Shown here: positions 46,362-54,111 of the stretch, one piece after another
Layout: each line of letters begins with the position of its first letter
Position numbering within the stretch: the first letter of the stretch is position 1
NCBI GenBank assembly: GCA_029782365.1
Contig: JAKOUW010000096.1
Location: 651,432-715,431, forward strand
Direction: 5' to 3'
Length of the DNA: 64,000 nucleotides
From: Chloroflexota bacterium
GTDB taxonomy: Bacteria > Chloroflexota > Anaerolineae > Anaerolineales > UBA4823
Notes under the pieces: generated by a model
What the model was told of the DNA's origin: nothing
The model's database searches: none
Seen by the model: the letters and a program-made list of their open reading frames with translations, nothing else
Made by a program: the position numbers and the translations under genes

Positions 46362-47950
46362 ATGACGTGCAGGCGCTGCCTGTCCACCAATTGGCATTGC
46401 AACTGGACCCGACATCTTCTGATTTTCCTCCCGACACGGATCTACTGGCGCAGGCTGTCAGGGCTGTATTGGAACGCCTGGGCCTGCCTGGCCAGGTGAT
46501 GATTAATGTTTCCACTGCCCCTGCTGCTCTGCCGGAGGCCCGCTTGTTCGAACTGCAGGTTGGCGGGACGCCTGTCAGCTACCCCGATGACCTGGCGCGC
46601 CGCGCCGCCGAAATCGCCTGCCTGCGCCATCTGCCAGGCCGGATGCCGAAGGTGAAACTGCTGGCTGAGTTGGAGGCCGAACCCGGCAGGCGGCAGGAGT
46701 TTTATACCTTGGCGCTTGTGGAGGTGCTGCAGCTTTCTCCTCAGTCTCTGCTCGATGAGCCAACCCTGGCAGCGTACATCTCTACCCTGCCGCCTGCAGA
46801 GGGTGGTTGGACTGCCTCCGATGCCGGGCGTCTGCTTCCGGTCTTCCGCCAGGCGCTGGCGCTCAATGTCTCGCTATCCGATGTCCAGACGGTCGGCAGG
46901 CTGGCGCAGGCATCTCCAGGTGCGCTCACGGTGGACGATTTGCTGGCCGCGTTACGCCCCACCCAATTGGAAATCCTGCTCAATGAAGAGACTCTGCGCA
47001 CCTATACCAACATTGACCCTAACAATGAGACCGGGTTATTTTCTTACATCTATACCGAGTTGTTCGACGCGTCTGGGGTGGTTTTCCCACCCGGTCGTTT
47101 CCGGCTGGCCGCCCACCTGAAACCTGGCTGTTTCGCCTTTAAAATCAATCATTATGAGTCCTTGCCCCGCCTGGGATTGGCGCAGGATGAAATCCTGGTC
47201 AACGATACGGTCGAAAATCTGGCCTTGATCAACATCGAAGGCAGGCCAGCCGTCCTTCCGGACTCGGGGTTTCCAGGCGCGGTGATTTCGGCAGCCGCCC
47301 TTAATGAGCAGGCAGCCGCATACCTGACTACCTGGAATATGCCCCAGCACCTGGTGCGCTGTATGGGAGTGGATCTGCGCAGCCAGGCCGCCTGCATTAT
47401 CGACCAACCCTACGCCGCCCGCCAGCTCGACAGCCTGGCGGCAAGCTTCCCGGCCCTGGTCGACATGTTCCGCGCCAGCCCGTTGGCCGGCTGCCTGGCC
47501 CCTCTGATGCGCCTGCTGGTCAGCGAGCAGCTTTCCATTCGCGACCTGCGCGGCATATTGGAACGCCTGCTGGACTGGCCCGGGGTTGGAACACCTGAGC
47601 CCGAAATCCTGCTGGAATTTGTGCGCCAGGATATGGCAGAATCGATAGCAAGCAAGTTAGCCCGGGGATATTCATTTGGCAGTGTTTACCTGCTCGATCC
47701 CGAGATTGACCGCTTGTTGGAGGCGGAGCCTGTCCCAGCAGCAGATGCCGAGGCCATTCAAAATGCCGTACGCGTCATGCTGGCATATCTTTCTCCCACA
47801 GTTTTCTTGCCGTCCATTATCACCAGCCAGCGACTGCGCCGGAAATTGCGGCAGTTACTTGCTCCGGTTTTTCCCGACCTGGCGGTGGTGGCTTATGAAG
47901 AACTGCCTCCAAATGCCAGCCTGCAAGCAGTTGACCGGATTACCCTCTAA
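46358..47950 (+). CDS. Soluble protein with FlhA/SctV cytoplasmic-domain-like regions
   Basis: A 530-residue protein without membrane helices. The C-terminal about 320 residues resemble the FlhA cytoplasmic domain, most clearly LMRLLVSEQLSIRDLRGILE (LSIRD at 392-396), the following PEILLEFVRQDMAESIASKL, VYLLDPEIDRLL and PDLAVVAYEEL, all of which align with FlhA signature stretches. Earlier, LPVFRQALALNVSLSDVQTV (about 158-180) looks like a second, weaker copy of the same helix, suggesting internal duplication. The ATG overlaps the stop of the TPR-FlhA gene (ATGA), so the two proteins are made together and may form a complex. Function is unknown; a binding platform is the likely role. Confidence 0.78.
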   Translation: MNDVQALPVHQLALQLDPTSSDFPPDTDLLAQAVRAVLERLGLPGQVMINVSTAPAALPEARLFELQVGGTPVSYPDDLARRAAEIACLRHLPGRMPKVKLLAELEAEPGRRQEFYTLALVEVLQLSPQSLLDEPTLAAYISTLPPAEGGWTASDAGRLLPVFRQALALNVSLSDVQTVGRLAQASPGALTVDDLLAALRPTQLEILLNEETLRTYTNIDPNNETGLFSYIYTELFDASGVVFPPGRFRLAAHLKPGCFAFKINHYESLPRLGLAQDEILVNDTVENLALINIEGRPAVLPDSGFPGAVISAAALNEQAAAYLTTWNMPQHLVRCMGVDLRSQAACIIDQPYAARQLDSLAASFPALVDMFRASPLAGCLAPLMRLLVSEQLSIRDLRGILERLLDWPGVGTPEPEILLEFVRQDMAESIASKLARGYSFGSVYLLDPEIDRLLEAEPVPAADAEAIQNAVRVMLAYLSPTVFLPSIITSQRLRRKLRQLLAPVFPDLAVVAYEELPPNASLQAVDRITL

Positions 47951-47977
47951 CCACTGAGCAGGCAAAAGGAAACCCTG

Positions 47978-48244
47978 ATGGCAAAAAATATTATGCTGAA
48001 TTTTGGCCGCTGCTCCTGCGGCGGCAGGTTCGAAGCAAGGCGTTTCGATGTAACCATGACCGTCAACAGTCAGCCGGTAAAGATGAAAGAAATCAACTAT
48101 GGCTACTGCCCGTTATGCGAGCGTCGGGTTTACCGCCAGGTTGACCTGGCGCGCATCGAAGCCCTGATGCGCGGCGCGCAGGTGGATTTCAGCGCGGCTG
48201 TCGGCGCAGTGGATCAGCCAATGGATGGGACTGTTTCAGGTTGA
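47978..48244 (+). CDS. Small zinc-finger protein, last gene of the CHAT operon
   Basis: An 88-residue protein with four cysteines in two pairs, CSCGG near residue 12 and CPLCERR near residue 44, about 30 residues apart. The layout resembles the YgiT/MqsA-type zinc finger, in which two Cys pairs flank a short beta segment. AAGGAAA precedes the ATG, 27 bp after the FlhA-like gene. Its last 31 bp overlap the 3' end of the convergent radical SAM gene. No toxin gene adjoins it, so an antitoxin role is not supported. Confidence 0.75.
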   Translation: MAKNIMLNFGRCSCGGRFEARRFDVTMTVNSQPVKMKEINYGYCPLCERRVYRQVDLARIEALMRGAQVDFSAAVGAVDQPMDGTVSG

Positions 48245-49818
48245 GGTTCTTTCCCATCTTCAAGCGTGGGTAAAGCCTCCAAAGCGTTCATCACCTGCGT
48301 CAGCTCAACCAGAAAACCAGCGTGCCTCAGCCTGACCTCTTGCAGTTTATCCAGCGCCCAGGGCAGGCTGGTCTCAGCCTGGAAAGGCTGGTAATGAGCG
48401 GCCATTTCCCGCACCGCCTGGGTGAAATACAGGTTGCTCGCCCGAATGATCTTCTGCGCCTGGATCTTCAGATTTTCCCAGGCTGGTGAAGCGCCGTAAT
48501 ACTTCCGGTAAATGAATAGGAAATAGCGCACCCAGCGTCCCAGATTGAGCAGGCCGCCGTGGTCGCCAATCCAATCGGCAAAGCAGTTGATCATCAACAC
48601 GTACAGGCGGTCCAGGTCGGGGTTAGTGAACAGGTATTCTTCCCGCCCCAAACGACCAAGCAAGCGCCCCTGCTGGGCGAGCACTCGTTCAATCTCTGTG
48701 CCCGCGTAGGGCAGCATCTTGCAGAATGACACGGGTGAACTGCCGTCACCGATCAGGGCATCCAGGAAATCCAGGTTCTGCTCCACCGATTCGAAGGTGC
48801 TTTGCGGATCAAACAGCATGAATCCATAATCCAGCACCAGGCCCAGGTCTTTCAAGATGCGGGCCGCCTTGAGGTTCACTTCGACAGTGGTGTGTTTGTG
48901 CATCATTGCCAGGCCGGCATCTGTCCCCGATTCGATTCCCAGGTACACCAGGAACAGCCCGTGGTCTTTCATGCGCTGGAAAGTGGGGGCAGACACTTCG
49001 TCTGGCCGGCAGTTGATCTTCCAAACAATCTTCTCATGCAGGCCGGCTTGCTCCAGCCTGGCCAGAAATTGATCCAGCCAGGCGCCGCGCTGGTAGGTGA
49101 TGGGAAAATCATCATCCTGGAACATAAAAATGGTCACGCCCAAATCGTGCAGCAGTTCCATCTCTCGCACCACCATCTCGGGCCGGCGCACGCGCTTCAA
49201 CGATCCGGGCGGCGCGGAGTAGAACTGGCGGATGCTGCAAAAGACGCAGTCATACAGGCAGCCGCGCCCAGCCAGCAGCGTGGTGAATTTGTGACCATAG
49301 GCATACTCGCGGAACGGCTGGCGCAGTGGAGGGGGAAAAGTGTCCAGGTCTTCTTCCAGAGGGCGCAGACCGGCTGTCACAACCTGGCCGTTTCGCCGGC
49401 TGGCTATGCCTTTGATGTTTTGCCATTCAGCCTGGTCCGCCAGCGCTTGAACCAGTTCCAGGATGGTGTGCTCGCCCTCGAACAGCACCACCGAGTCCAG
49501 CTCGGGGATATACTCCATCAACTCCTGGTAGCGCAGGCTGGGGTAATGCCCTCCCGCGGTGAAGTGACAGGTCACGCCGCCGGCGCGCAGGAATTGGATG
49601 CGCTCACGAAAATCGTCAATATAGTGTTGGAAGATCACCGAGAAGCCAACCAGCAGGGGGTCCAGCAGGCGCAGTTGGGCAAGCACGATGTCTTTATCCA
49701 TCTGAAAATCGAAGATTTTGACCGGGTAACCGGCGGTGAGCAGGACAGACGCCAGGTAACCAATGCCGAGGTTGTCTTGTTCCTCGAAAGCGATGAAAAC
49801 GACCGGTTTTTGTTGCAT
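48214..49818 (-). CDS. B12-binding-domain radical SAM enzyme
   Basis: A 534-residue enzyme. Residues about 5-140 form a cobalamin-binding-like Rossmann domain (NLGIGYLASVLLTAGY, VGFSVIFQHY, TAGGHYPSL); it lacks the clear DxHxxG lower ligand, as many B12 radical SAM proteins do. The radical SAM core (about 175-400) has CLYDCVFC, a CxxxCxxC site for the 4Fe-4S cluster that cleaves S-adenosylmethionine. The rest is helical. Members methylate or rearrange unactivated carbons in lipids, natural products or peptides; the substrate is unknown here. An 88-residue gene lies 53 bp upstream on the same strand. Confidence 0.85.
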   Translation of the reverse strand: MQQKPVVFIAFEEQDNLGIGYLASVLLTAGYPVKIFDFQMDKDIVLAQLRLLDPLLVGFSVIFQHYIDDFRERIQFLRAGGVTCHFTAGGHYPSLRYQELMEYIPELDSVVLFEGEHTILELVQALADQAEWQNIKGIASRRNGQVVTAGLRPLEEDLDTFPPPLRQPFREYAYGHKFTTLLAGRGCLYDCVFCSIRQFYSAPPGSLKRVRRPEMVVREMELLHDLGVTIFMFQDDDFPITYQRGAWLDQFLARLEQAGLHEKIVWKINCRPDEVSAPTFQRMKDHGLFLVYLGIESGTDAGLAMMHKHTTVEVNLKAARILKDLGLVLDYGFMLFDPQSTFESVEQNLDFLDALIGDGSSPVSFCKMLPYAGTEIERVLAQQGRLLGRLGREEYLFTNPDLDRLYVLMINCFADWIGDHGGLLNLGRWVRYFLFIYRKYYGASPAWENLKIQAQKIIRASNLYFTQAVREMAAHYQPFQAETSLPWALDKLQEVRLRHAGFLVELTQVMNALEALPTLEDGKEPQPETVPSIG

Positions 49819-49831
49819 AATTCACCTAGAG

Positions 49832-50169
49832 AAGGCAGGCCTGGTTTAGCTAACTTAAGATTCGGTTGGTACTAGCGGGTCAGAATTTTCGTATTGGCGA
49901 TCTGGGTGTTGATCTGGTCCAGCGTCTCCGCCTCCAGGGATTTCATCTGCGCCGTCAATTTCGCCGAGGCCACGGTGTAATTCAGGTCAATTTGCACCAG
50001 TTTGTCGATCACTTCCGGCGAAATCTTCTGCAGCTTGGCCGGGTCAACCGACCACAAAATCCGCCAAATTTTTTCCAGCGCGGGATTTAATTGAAAAGCT
50101 TCGTTGCTGAACGGAAGCCTCAGTTCTTTCGGATCCATAGATACTCCCTTCCAATACCAGGCCTGCCTT
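49832..50169. repeat. 14-bp inverted repeat flanking the small gene
   Basis: AAGGCAGGCCTGGT at 49832-49845 and its exact reverse complement at 50156-50169 lie on the two sides of the 88-residue gene, one in its leader, one between it and the radical SAM start. Words such as CAGGCCTGG are common in this genome, so the meaning is uncertain. Confidence 0.4.
49872..50138 (-). CDS. Small hypothetical protein paired with the radical SAM gene
   Basis: An 88-residue helical protein starting MDPKELRLPFSNEAFQLNP, with no Cys and no signal peptide. GGGAG precedes the ATG at 50138. It lies 53 bp upstream of the radical SAM gene on the same strand and would be its first co-transcribed partner. It could be a substrate peptide or an accessory protein. 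The C-terminal part is an amphipathic helix (TVASAKLTAQMKSLEAETL) and does not look like a cleavable core peptide, so a precursor role is uncertain. Confidence 0.6.
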   Translation of the reverse strand: MDPKELRLPFSNEAFQLNPALEKIWRILWSVDPAKLQKISPEVIDKLVQIDLNYTVASAKLTAQMKSLEAETLDQINTQIANTKILTR

Positions 50170-50406
50170 GAGCGAGCCGCCTCGGAACCGAGGCTGGCTG
50201 TGCTGTCTAAACGATCCAGCGATAAGACTCGAGCGGATTCAGCAACAATAAGCTCACATGGTGGAAATGAAAGAGGATTGTTAAATATATTATATAGAGA
50301 AATTAAGGTGAATTCAAGCGCCGGCAGACATTGCATCCCGGTTGCAAGCCAGAGCTTCGCGCCACTTTTACGCTGTGTACCTTGCGGGTTTTTTCACCCT
50401 CGCCGT

Positions 50407-51045
50407 TCAAGGCCGCGGGTAGAGCGTGTTTTGCTGTGGGTTTTTCGGCAGGTAGAGCGCACAGGCGCGCTGGCCCGCCTGCAGAGCCGCTCCCGGCGGG
50501 TTGAGCGTGCTGACCTGGCCGCTGTACTCCTGCCCCTGTACTGTGAACCGGTAGCGAATGACCCACGGACTGCGGCCGTTCACCTGCACGTACAGGTTTT
50601 GCTCCACCTGGCTGATCTGCCCTTCGACGGCCTGGCCGTCACGCAGGACTTCCACCACTTTTTGCGCCTCTTGCCAGCGCCAGGCGCCGACGCTCCCCGC
50701 CGCCGCCAGGAAAACCAGTCCCAACAGCAAGAACGGCAGGCCGACAAAAGCGGTGACCCCGCCCAGGGTCAGCGCGCCGCCCACAACCGCGAAAATCGCG
50801 CCCACCAGGCCGAACACGCCCGCCGCGATGGCCGCTCCATCGGCAGCCAGCAAACGCCAGGCATAGCGGCTGCCGATCGGCCGCGGGGGCGGCGGCGGCC
50901 AGGCTAACGGCTCGCGGTCTTCGGCAGTCAGCCCTGGCCTTTTTTGGCGCGCTGCGAAAGCCGGCTCGTCTAATGGGCCGCCGCAGTTCTGGCAGTTCGG
51001 TTGGAAAGCGGCATAATGGGTGCCGCACCACGGGCAGGTGACCAT
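50407..51045 (-). CDS. Zinc-ribbon membrane protein with DUF3592-like domain
   Basis: A 212-residue protein. Residues 4-22 form a zinc ribbon (CPWCGTHY...CQNCGG), then a Pro-rich linker, two membrane helices (about 70-125, one long Val/Leu/Gly-rich pair) and a C-terminal beta domain (about 135-212: GQISQVEQNLYVQVNG, YRFTVQGQEYSG) similar to DUF3592 proteins. Its ATG overlaps the stop codon of the upstream beta-helix gene as TAATG, so translation is coupled. Function unknown; a membrane assembly or sensing role for the secreted neighbour is possible. Confidence 0.75.
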   Translation of the reverse strand: MVTCPWCGTHYAAFQPNCQNCGGPLDEPAFAARQKRPGLTAEDREPLAWPPPPPRPIGSRYAWRLLAADGAAIAAGVFGLVGAIFAVVGGALTLGGVTAFVGLPFLLLGLVFLAAAGSVGAWRWQEAQKVVEVLRDGQAVEGQISQVEQNLYVQVNGRSPWVIRYRFTVQGQEYSGQVSTLNPPGAALQAGQRACALYLPKNPQQNTLYPRP

Positions 51046-52913
51046 TACCTTTTGATCCAGGGCAGAAAGATGGACAGCGTGTACTGGTAGGCGCCAATAT
51101 CATTGCGCCCCAGGCGGCGGTGGAAATCCAGGTCGTCTGTCAAGCCGTAATTATATCCATTTCCGATCGCATGAGAAGAGGCCAGCAGGTGGTAGTTGCC
51201 GGCCGCGGGGTTGGCAAACCCTGGTGGAATCGCGCCTGTGGTGTGCCCGCCTGGGTTGTAAATCGAGCCGCTGCCCAGAATGACGTCCACCGTGTTGCCG
51301 TAAAACAGGTTGTAGTCTTCGCTGAACTTCGAGCCTGTCCCAGCCAGCCTGATGGCGTTGGTGTAGTTGTTGACGATCGAATTGTACAGGTTGAGCTGGG
51401 CATTTCGATCAATGTAAACTGCCGGGCCGGTCGCTGCGGTTGGTTGGGCGATGGTGATGTTGTACAGAGAGCCGGCGGCAAACGGAGCCAGGTAAACCAC
51501 CGTGCCTGAATAATAGGCGCGGTTATGGATGAAGAGCAGATTCGAACCGCTGTAAGCGCCGATAATGCTCAGCGCTCCGCCTGTGTAACCGGCGTAGTTG
51601 TCGATGAAGCGGCTGTGAGTCAGCGCCGCAGTGGCGGCGTCCACGGCTCCGCCTTTGTTCACCACGCTGTTGTTCTGGAAGAGCAGGTCATCACCGGTCA
51701 GCGAATAGGCGTCGATCCCGCCGCCGTAACCGCCTGTGGAACCCGCTCCCCCGTTGAGAAAAGCCGAATGGGTGACATTCAAGTTGGTTCCGCAGAGGCC
51801 GGCGCCAAACCAGCCTTTATTGCCGGTAAATGTCGAATGGGCAATCTGCACCGTGCCGCTTTTCAAATCCGAATACAACCCGCCGCCCTCATTAAAACCG
51901 CAAAAATAGCATTTCGATTGGTTGTTGGTAAAGGTGGCGCCGGTCACGCGCAGCGCGCCGCCGGCGTACAGGCCGCCGCCGCGCACATTTTTCTTGCTGG
52001 TGAGGGTGTCCGCCTTATTGCCCGTGAAGGCCGTATCCGTCATCACCAGGCTGCCGGCGATGTAAGCGGCCCCACCCTTGACTTCTTCGACGGCATTGCT
52101 GGCAAGATTGCCGCGGAAGATCGAATCGCTGATGGCGTTGGAGGCCGGCGCATTCCACTGGCTGATGGCGCCGCCCAGGACTGCCGCGGTATTGCTGAAA
52201 AACTGCGAAGAAGTGATGATGAGGCCTTCGTTGACGTTGGCTGCCCCGCCGTTGCCGGTCAATGCCTGGTTCTTCGTGAAGACACTGTTGTGCATCCGGG
52301 TGATCGCGCTTTGCACGTGCAGACCTCCGCCGTGACGGTCAGCGCTGTTCGAGTCGAAACCGACAGAGATGATCACCGCGCTGCCTTTGGCATAGATGCC
52401 GCCGCCGTCCAGGGCTGCCGCGTTGTTATCGACCAGCCCGTATTCGAAGAGCAGGGCGCTAGCGGGATCATCCAGGAATATCCCACCGCCGTAAGCGGCC
52501 GAATTGTGCGTGATGTGGCAGTTGACCAGGTGCAGGCTGCCCCCGGCGGCGTAAATCCCGCCTCCGGTGCCGCCTGCCGGATGCCCGCCGGTGATGGTCA
52601 GGTTTTCCAGCGTCAGTCCTTTGGCTGAATCGGCGCTGATCACAGCCAGGCCAGAGTCCAAAGCCTGCAGGACGGTGATCGCCTGGGTTGAGCCGCGCAG
52701 CGTGAGGCTTTTGTTGTGAATCGTCAGGTTAACCATGCTGGTGCCTGCATCGACATCGATGATCGCGCCGTCCGCCGCGGCGTCGATGCGCTGCTGCAGG
52801 GTGAGCTGAGGGCCAGCCACCTCTGCCGCGGCTGGCATGACGCCCAATCCGCCCGCGCACAGGATCATCAAAACAGAAAGAGTCCAACGAACAATCCGCA
52901 AGACGAATTTCAT
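51045..52913 (-). CDS. Secreted parallel beta-helix protein
   Basis: A 622-residue exported protein. A signal peptide (residues about 1-31) follows an ATG preceded by AAAGGAAA. The remainder is a right-handed parallel beta-helix of the pectin-lyase-like type: many turns of the form GGGIYA, HNSAAYGGGIF and NNSVVNKGGAVD rich in Gly, Asn and Ser. No lyase active site is clear. Such proteins bind or cleave polysaccharides or act as adhesins. It ends YTLSIFLPWIKR, the same kind of tail as the C25 peptidase. The downstream zinc-ribbon membrane gene is translationally coupled to it. Confidence 0.85.
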   Translation of the reverse strand: MKFVLRIVRWTLSVLMILCAGGLGVMPAAAEVAGPQLTLQQRIDAAADGAIIDVDAGTSMVNLTIHNKSLTLRGSTQAITVLQALDSGLAVISADSAKGLTLENLTITGGHPAGGTGGGIYAAGGSLHLVNCHITHNSAAYGGGIFLDDPASALLFEYGLVDNNAAALDGGGIYAKGSAVIISVGFDSNSADRHGGGLHVQSAITRMHNSVFTKNQALTGNGGAANVNEGLIITSSQFFSNTAAVLGGAISQWNAPASNAISDSIFRGNLASNAVEEVKGGAAYIAGSLVMTDTAFTGNKADTLTSKKNVRGGGLYAGGALRVTGATFTNNQSKCYFCGFNEGGGLYSDLKSGTVQIAHSTFTGNKGWFGAGLCGTNLNVTHSAFLNGGAGSTGGYGGGIDAYSLTGDDLLFQNNSVVNKGGAVDAATAALTHSRFIDNYAGYTGGALSIIGAYSGSNLLFIHNRAYYSGTVVYLAPFAAGSLYNITIAQPTAATGPAVYIDRNAQLNLYNSIVNNYTNAIRLAGTGSKFSEDYNLFYGNTVDVILGSGSIYNPGGHTTGAIPPGFANPAAGNYHLLASSHAIGNGYNYGLTDDLDFHRRLGRNDIGAYQYTLSIFLPWIKR

Positions 52914-53050
52914 CGTGGTTTTCCTTTCCCTGGGAGTGTAATTTCAGTGTAGCATCATTTCCGGTGCTTTGCATTAAAGCCAATATCCCAGCCCTCAAAC
53001 CAGCGGATCGGTGCTAGAATTTTAATGAAAATCAATTTTGGGAGGGATCT

Positions 53051-53371
53051 ATGCATGTCATTGCCATTGGCTTGGTTGTGGGAACCGTGTTGGGCGGACT
53101 GGCGCTGTTGGTGACCCGGCGCGCTGCGCCGCCAGCCCTGGGTTGGATTGCGGCGCTTTACGGTTTGCTGGCGCTGGCGGCCACCGCGGCGGTTTTGATG
53201 GTGCGGGCGGCAGTTCAATACCCCGAGGTTTCCATGGTCTTTTCCATCGCCGCTTTGCTGGCTGGCGCAGGCGCCCTTTCCAGGGGCCAGAAGTCCTGGC
53301 GGACCTGGGCAGGGCTGGTGGGCGGCGGTCTGCCGGCCTTGTTCTGGCTGGTCTTCATCCTCGCCGAATAG
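53051..53371 (+). CDS. Small membrane protein with three helices
   Basis: A 106-residue protein with about three to four hydrophobic segments and little else. GGGAGG precedes the ATG. It lies 34 bp upstream of the methyltransferase gene on the same strand, so the two are likely co-transcribed. No family recognised. Confidence 0.65.
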   Translation: MHVIAIGLVVGTVLGGLALLVTRRAAPPALGWIAALYGLLALAATAAVLMVRAAVQYPEVSMVFSIAALLAGAGALSRGQKSWRTWAGLVGGGLPALFWLVFILAE

Positions 53372-53405
53372 ATCAGCCCCCATCCCTGAAAATGGATAGG
53401 CTGGC

Positions 53406-54098
53406 ATGAAACTTCTGCGTGCGCTGGGCGTGATTATTTCAACGACGGTGATCTACCTGGGGCTGGTTTACCTGGGCTGGGGGCTGGCAGGCGGCTGGCA
53501 GGACTTCTTCGCCGCCGCGCCGCGCCAGGGTTACGCCGCCTGCGCCGCGCTCTTCGCCCTGCTGGTCGGCGCGCAGGCTTACCGTTCGCTGGAGGGCATC
53601 CAGGATTCGCCCGGCCAGAAAGAGAAAACCGTGCGCCGCCAGACATTCATCGGCCAGGCCCTGGTCTTGCTCTTGCTCTTCACGCTGATCTTCCTGCCGT
53701 TCACCAGCCGCAAAGAAGCAGGCATCTTCACCGGCAGCCCGCTGTTGGCCTGGGCAGGCGTCGCTTTATGCCTGCTCGGCTACCTGCTGATTTTCTGGTC
53801 AGGCCTGGCGCTGGGGCGGCAGTACAGCGCCGAGGTGACCATCCAGAAGGACCACCGCCTGATCACCTCCGGCCCTTACTCCCTGGTGCGCCACCCGCGC
53901 TACCTGGGCATCCTGTGCCTGGCGCTGGGCGCCGCCCTCCTTTTTCACTCCTGGATCGGCCTGGGGCTGTGCCCGCTGGCGGCTGCGCTGATCTGGAGCC
54001 GCGTGCACGACGAAGAAACCCTGCTGAGCCAGGAGTTCGGCGCGCAGTGGGCGGAGTACTGCCGGCGCTCGTGGCGGCTGGTGCCGTATGTGTATTGA
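53406..54098 (+). CDS. Isoprenylcysteine carboxyl methyltransferase-like membrane protein
   Basis: A 230-residue membrane protein with about five helices. The C-terminal half holds the ICMT/PEMT-type signature HRLITSGPYSLVRHPRYLGI, which binds S-adenosylmethionine, and EETLLSQEFGAQWAEYCRR after the last helix. Relatives methylate phospholipids, isoprenylated cysteines or small molecules. The substrate cannot be assigned. It ends 13 bp from the convergent lipoprotein gene. Confidence 0.85.
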   Translation: MKLLRALGVIISTTVIYLGLVYLGWGLAGGWQDFFAAAPRQGYAACAALFALLVGAQAYRSLEGIQDSPGQKEKTVRRQTFIGQALVLLLLFTLIFLPFTSRKEAGIFTGSPLLAWAGVALCLLGYLLIFWSGLALGRQYSAEVTIQKDHRLITSGPYSLVRHPRYLGILCLALGAALLFHSWIGLGLCPLAAALIWSRVHDEETLLSQEFGAQWAEYCRRSWRLVPYVY

Positions 54099-54111
54099 TT
54101 TTCCTCACCAA

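Noticed and set aside
40721..47950. Type III-E CRISPR (Craspase-like) system because of the CHAT and TPR proteins
   Set aside because: There are no repeats and spacers, no Cas7-like gene and no RNA-binding effector; CHAT and TPR parts are also on separate proteins.
42249..47950. A real flagellar or type III secretion locus
   Set aside because: The FlhA-like regions have no membrane helices and no other flagellar or secretion genes (fliP, fliQ, fliR, flhB, fliI) are present.
47978..48244. MqsA/YgiT-type antitoxin
   Set aside because: The zinc finger layout is similar, but there is no helix-turn-helix and no small toxin gene beside it.
51525..52628. A long plus-strand frame (367 codons) across the beta-helix gene
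   Set aside because: It lies opposite a gene with signal peptide, ribosome site and clear family pattern; the composition is that of a mirror frame in GC-rich DNA.
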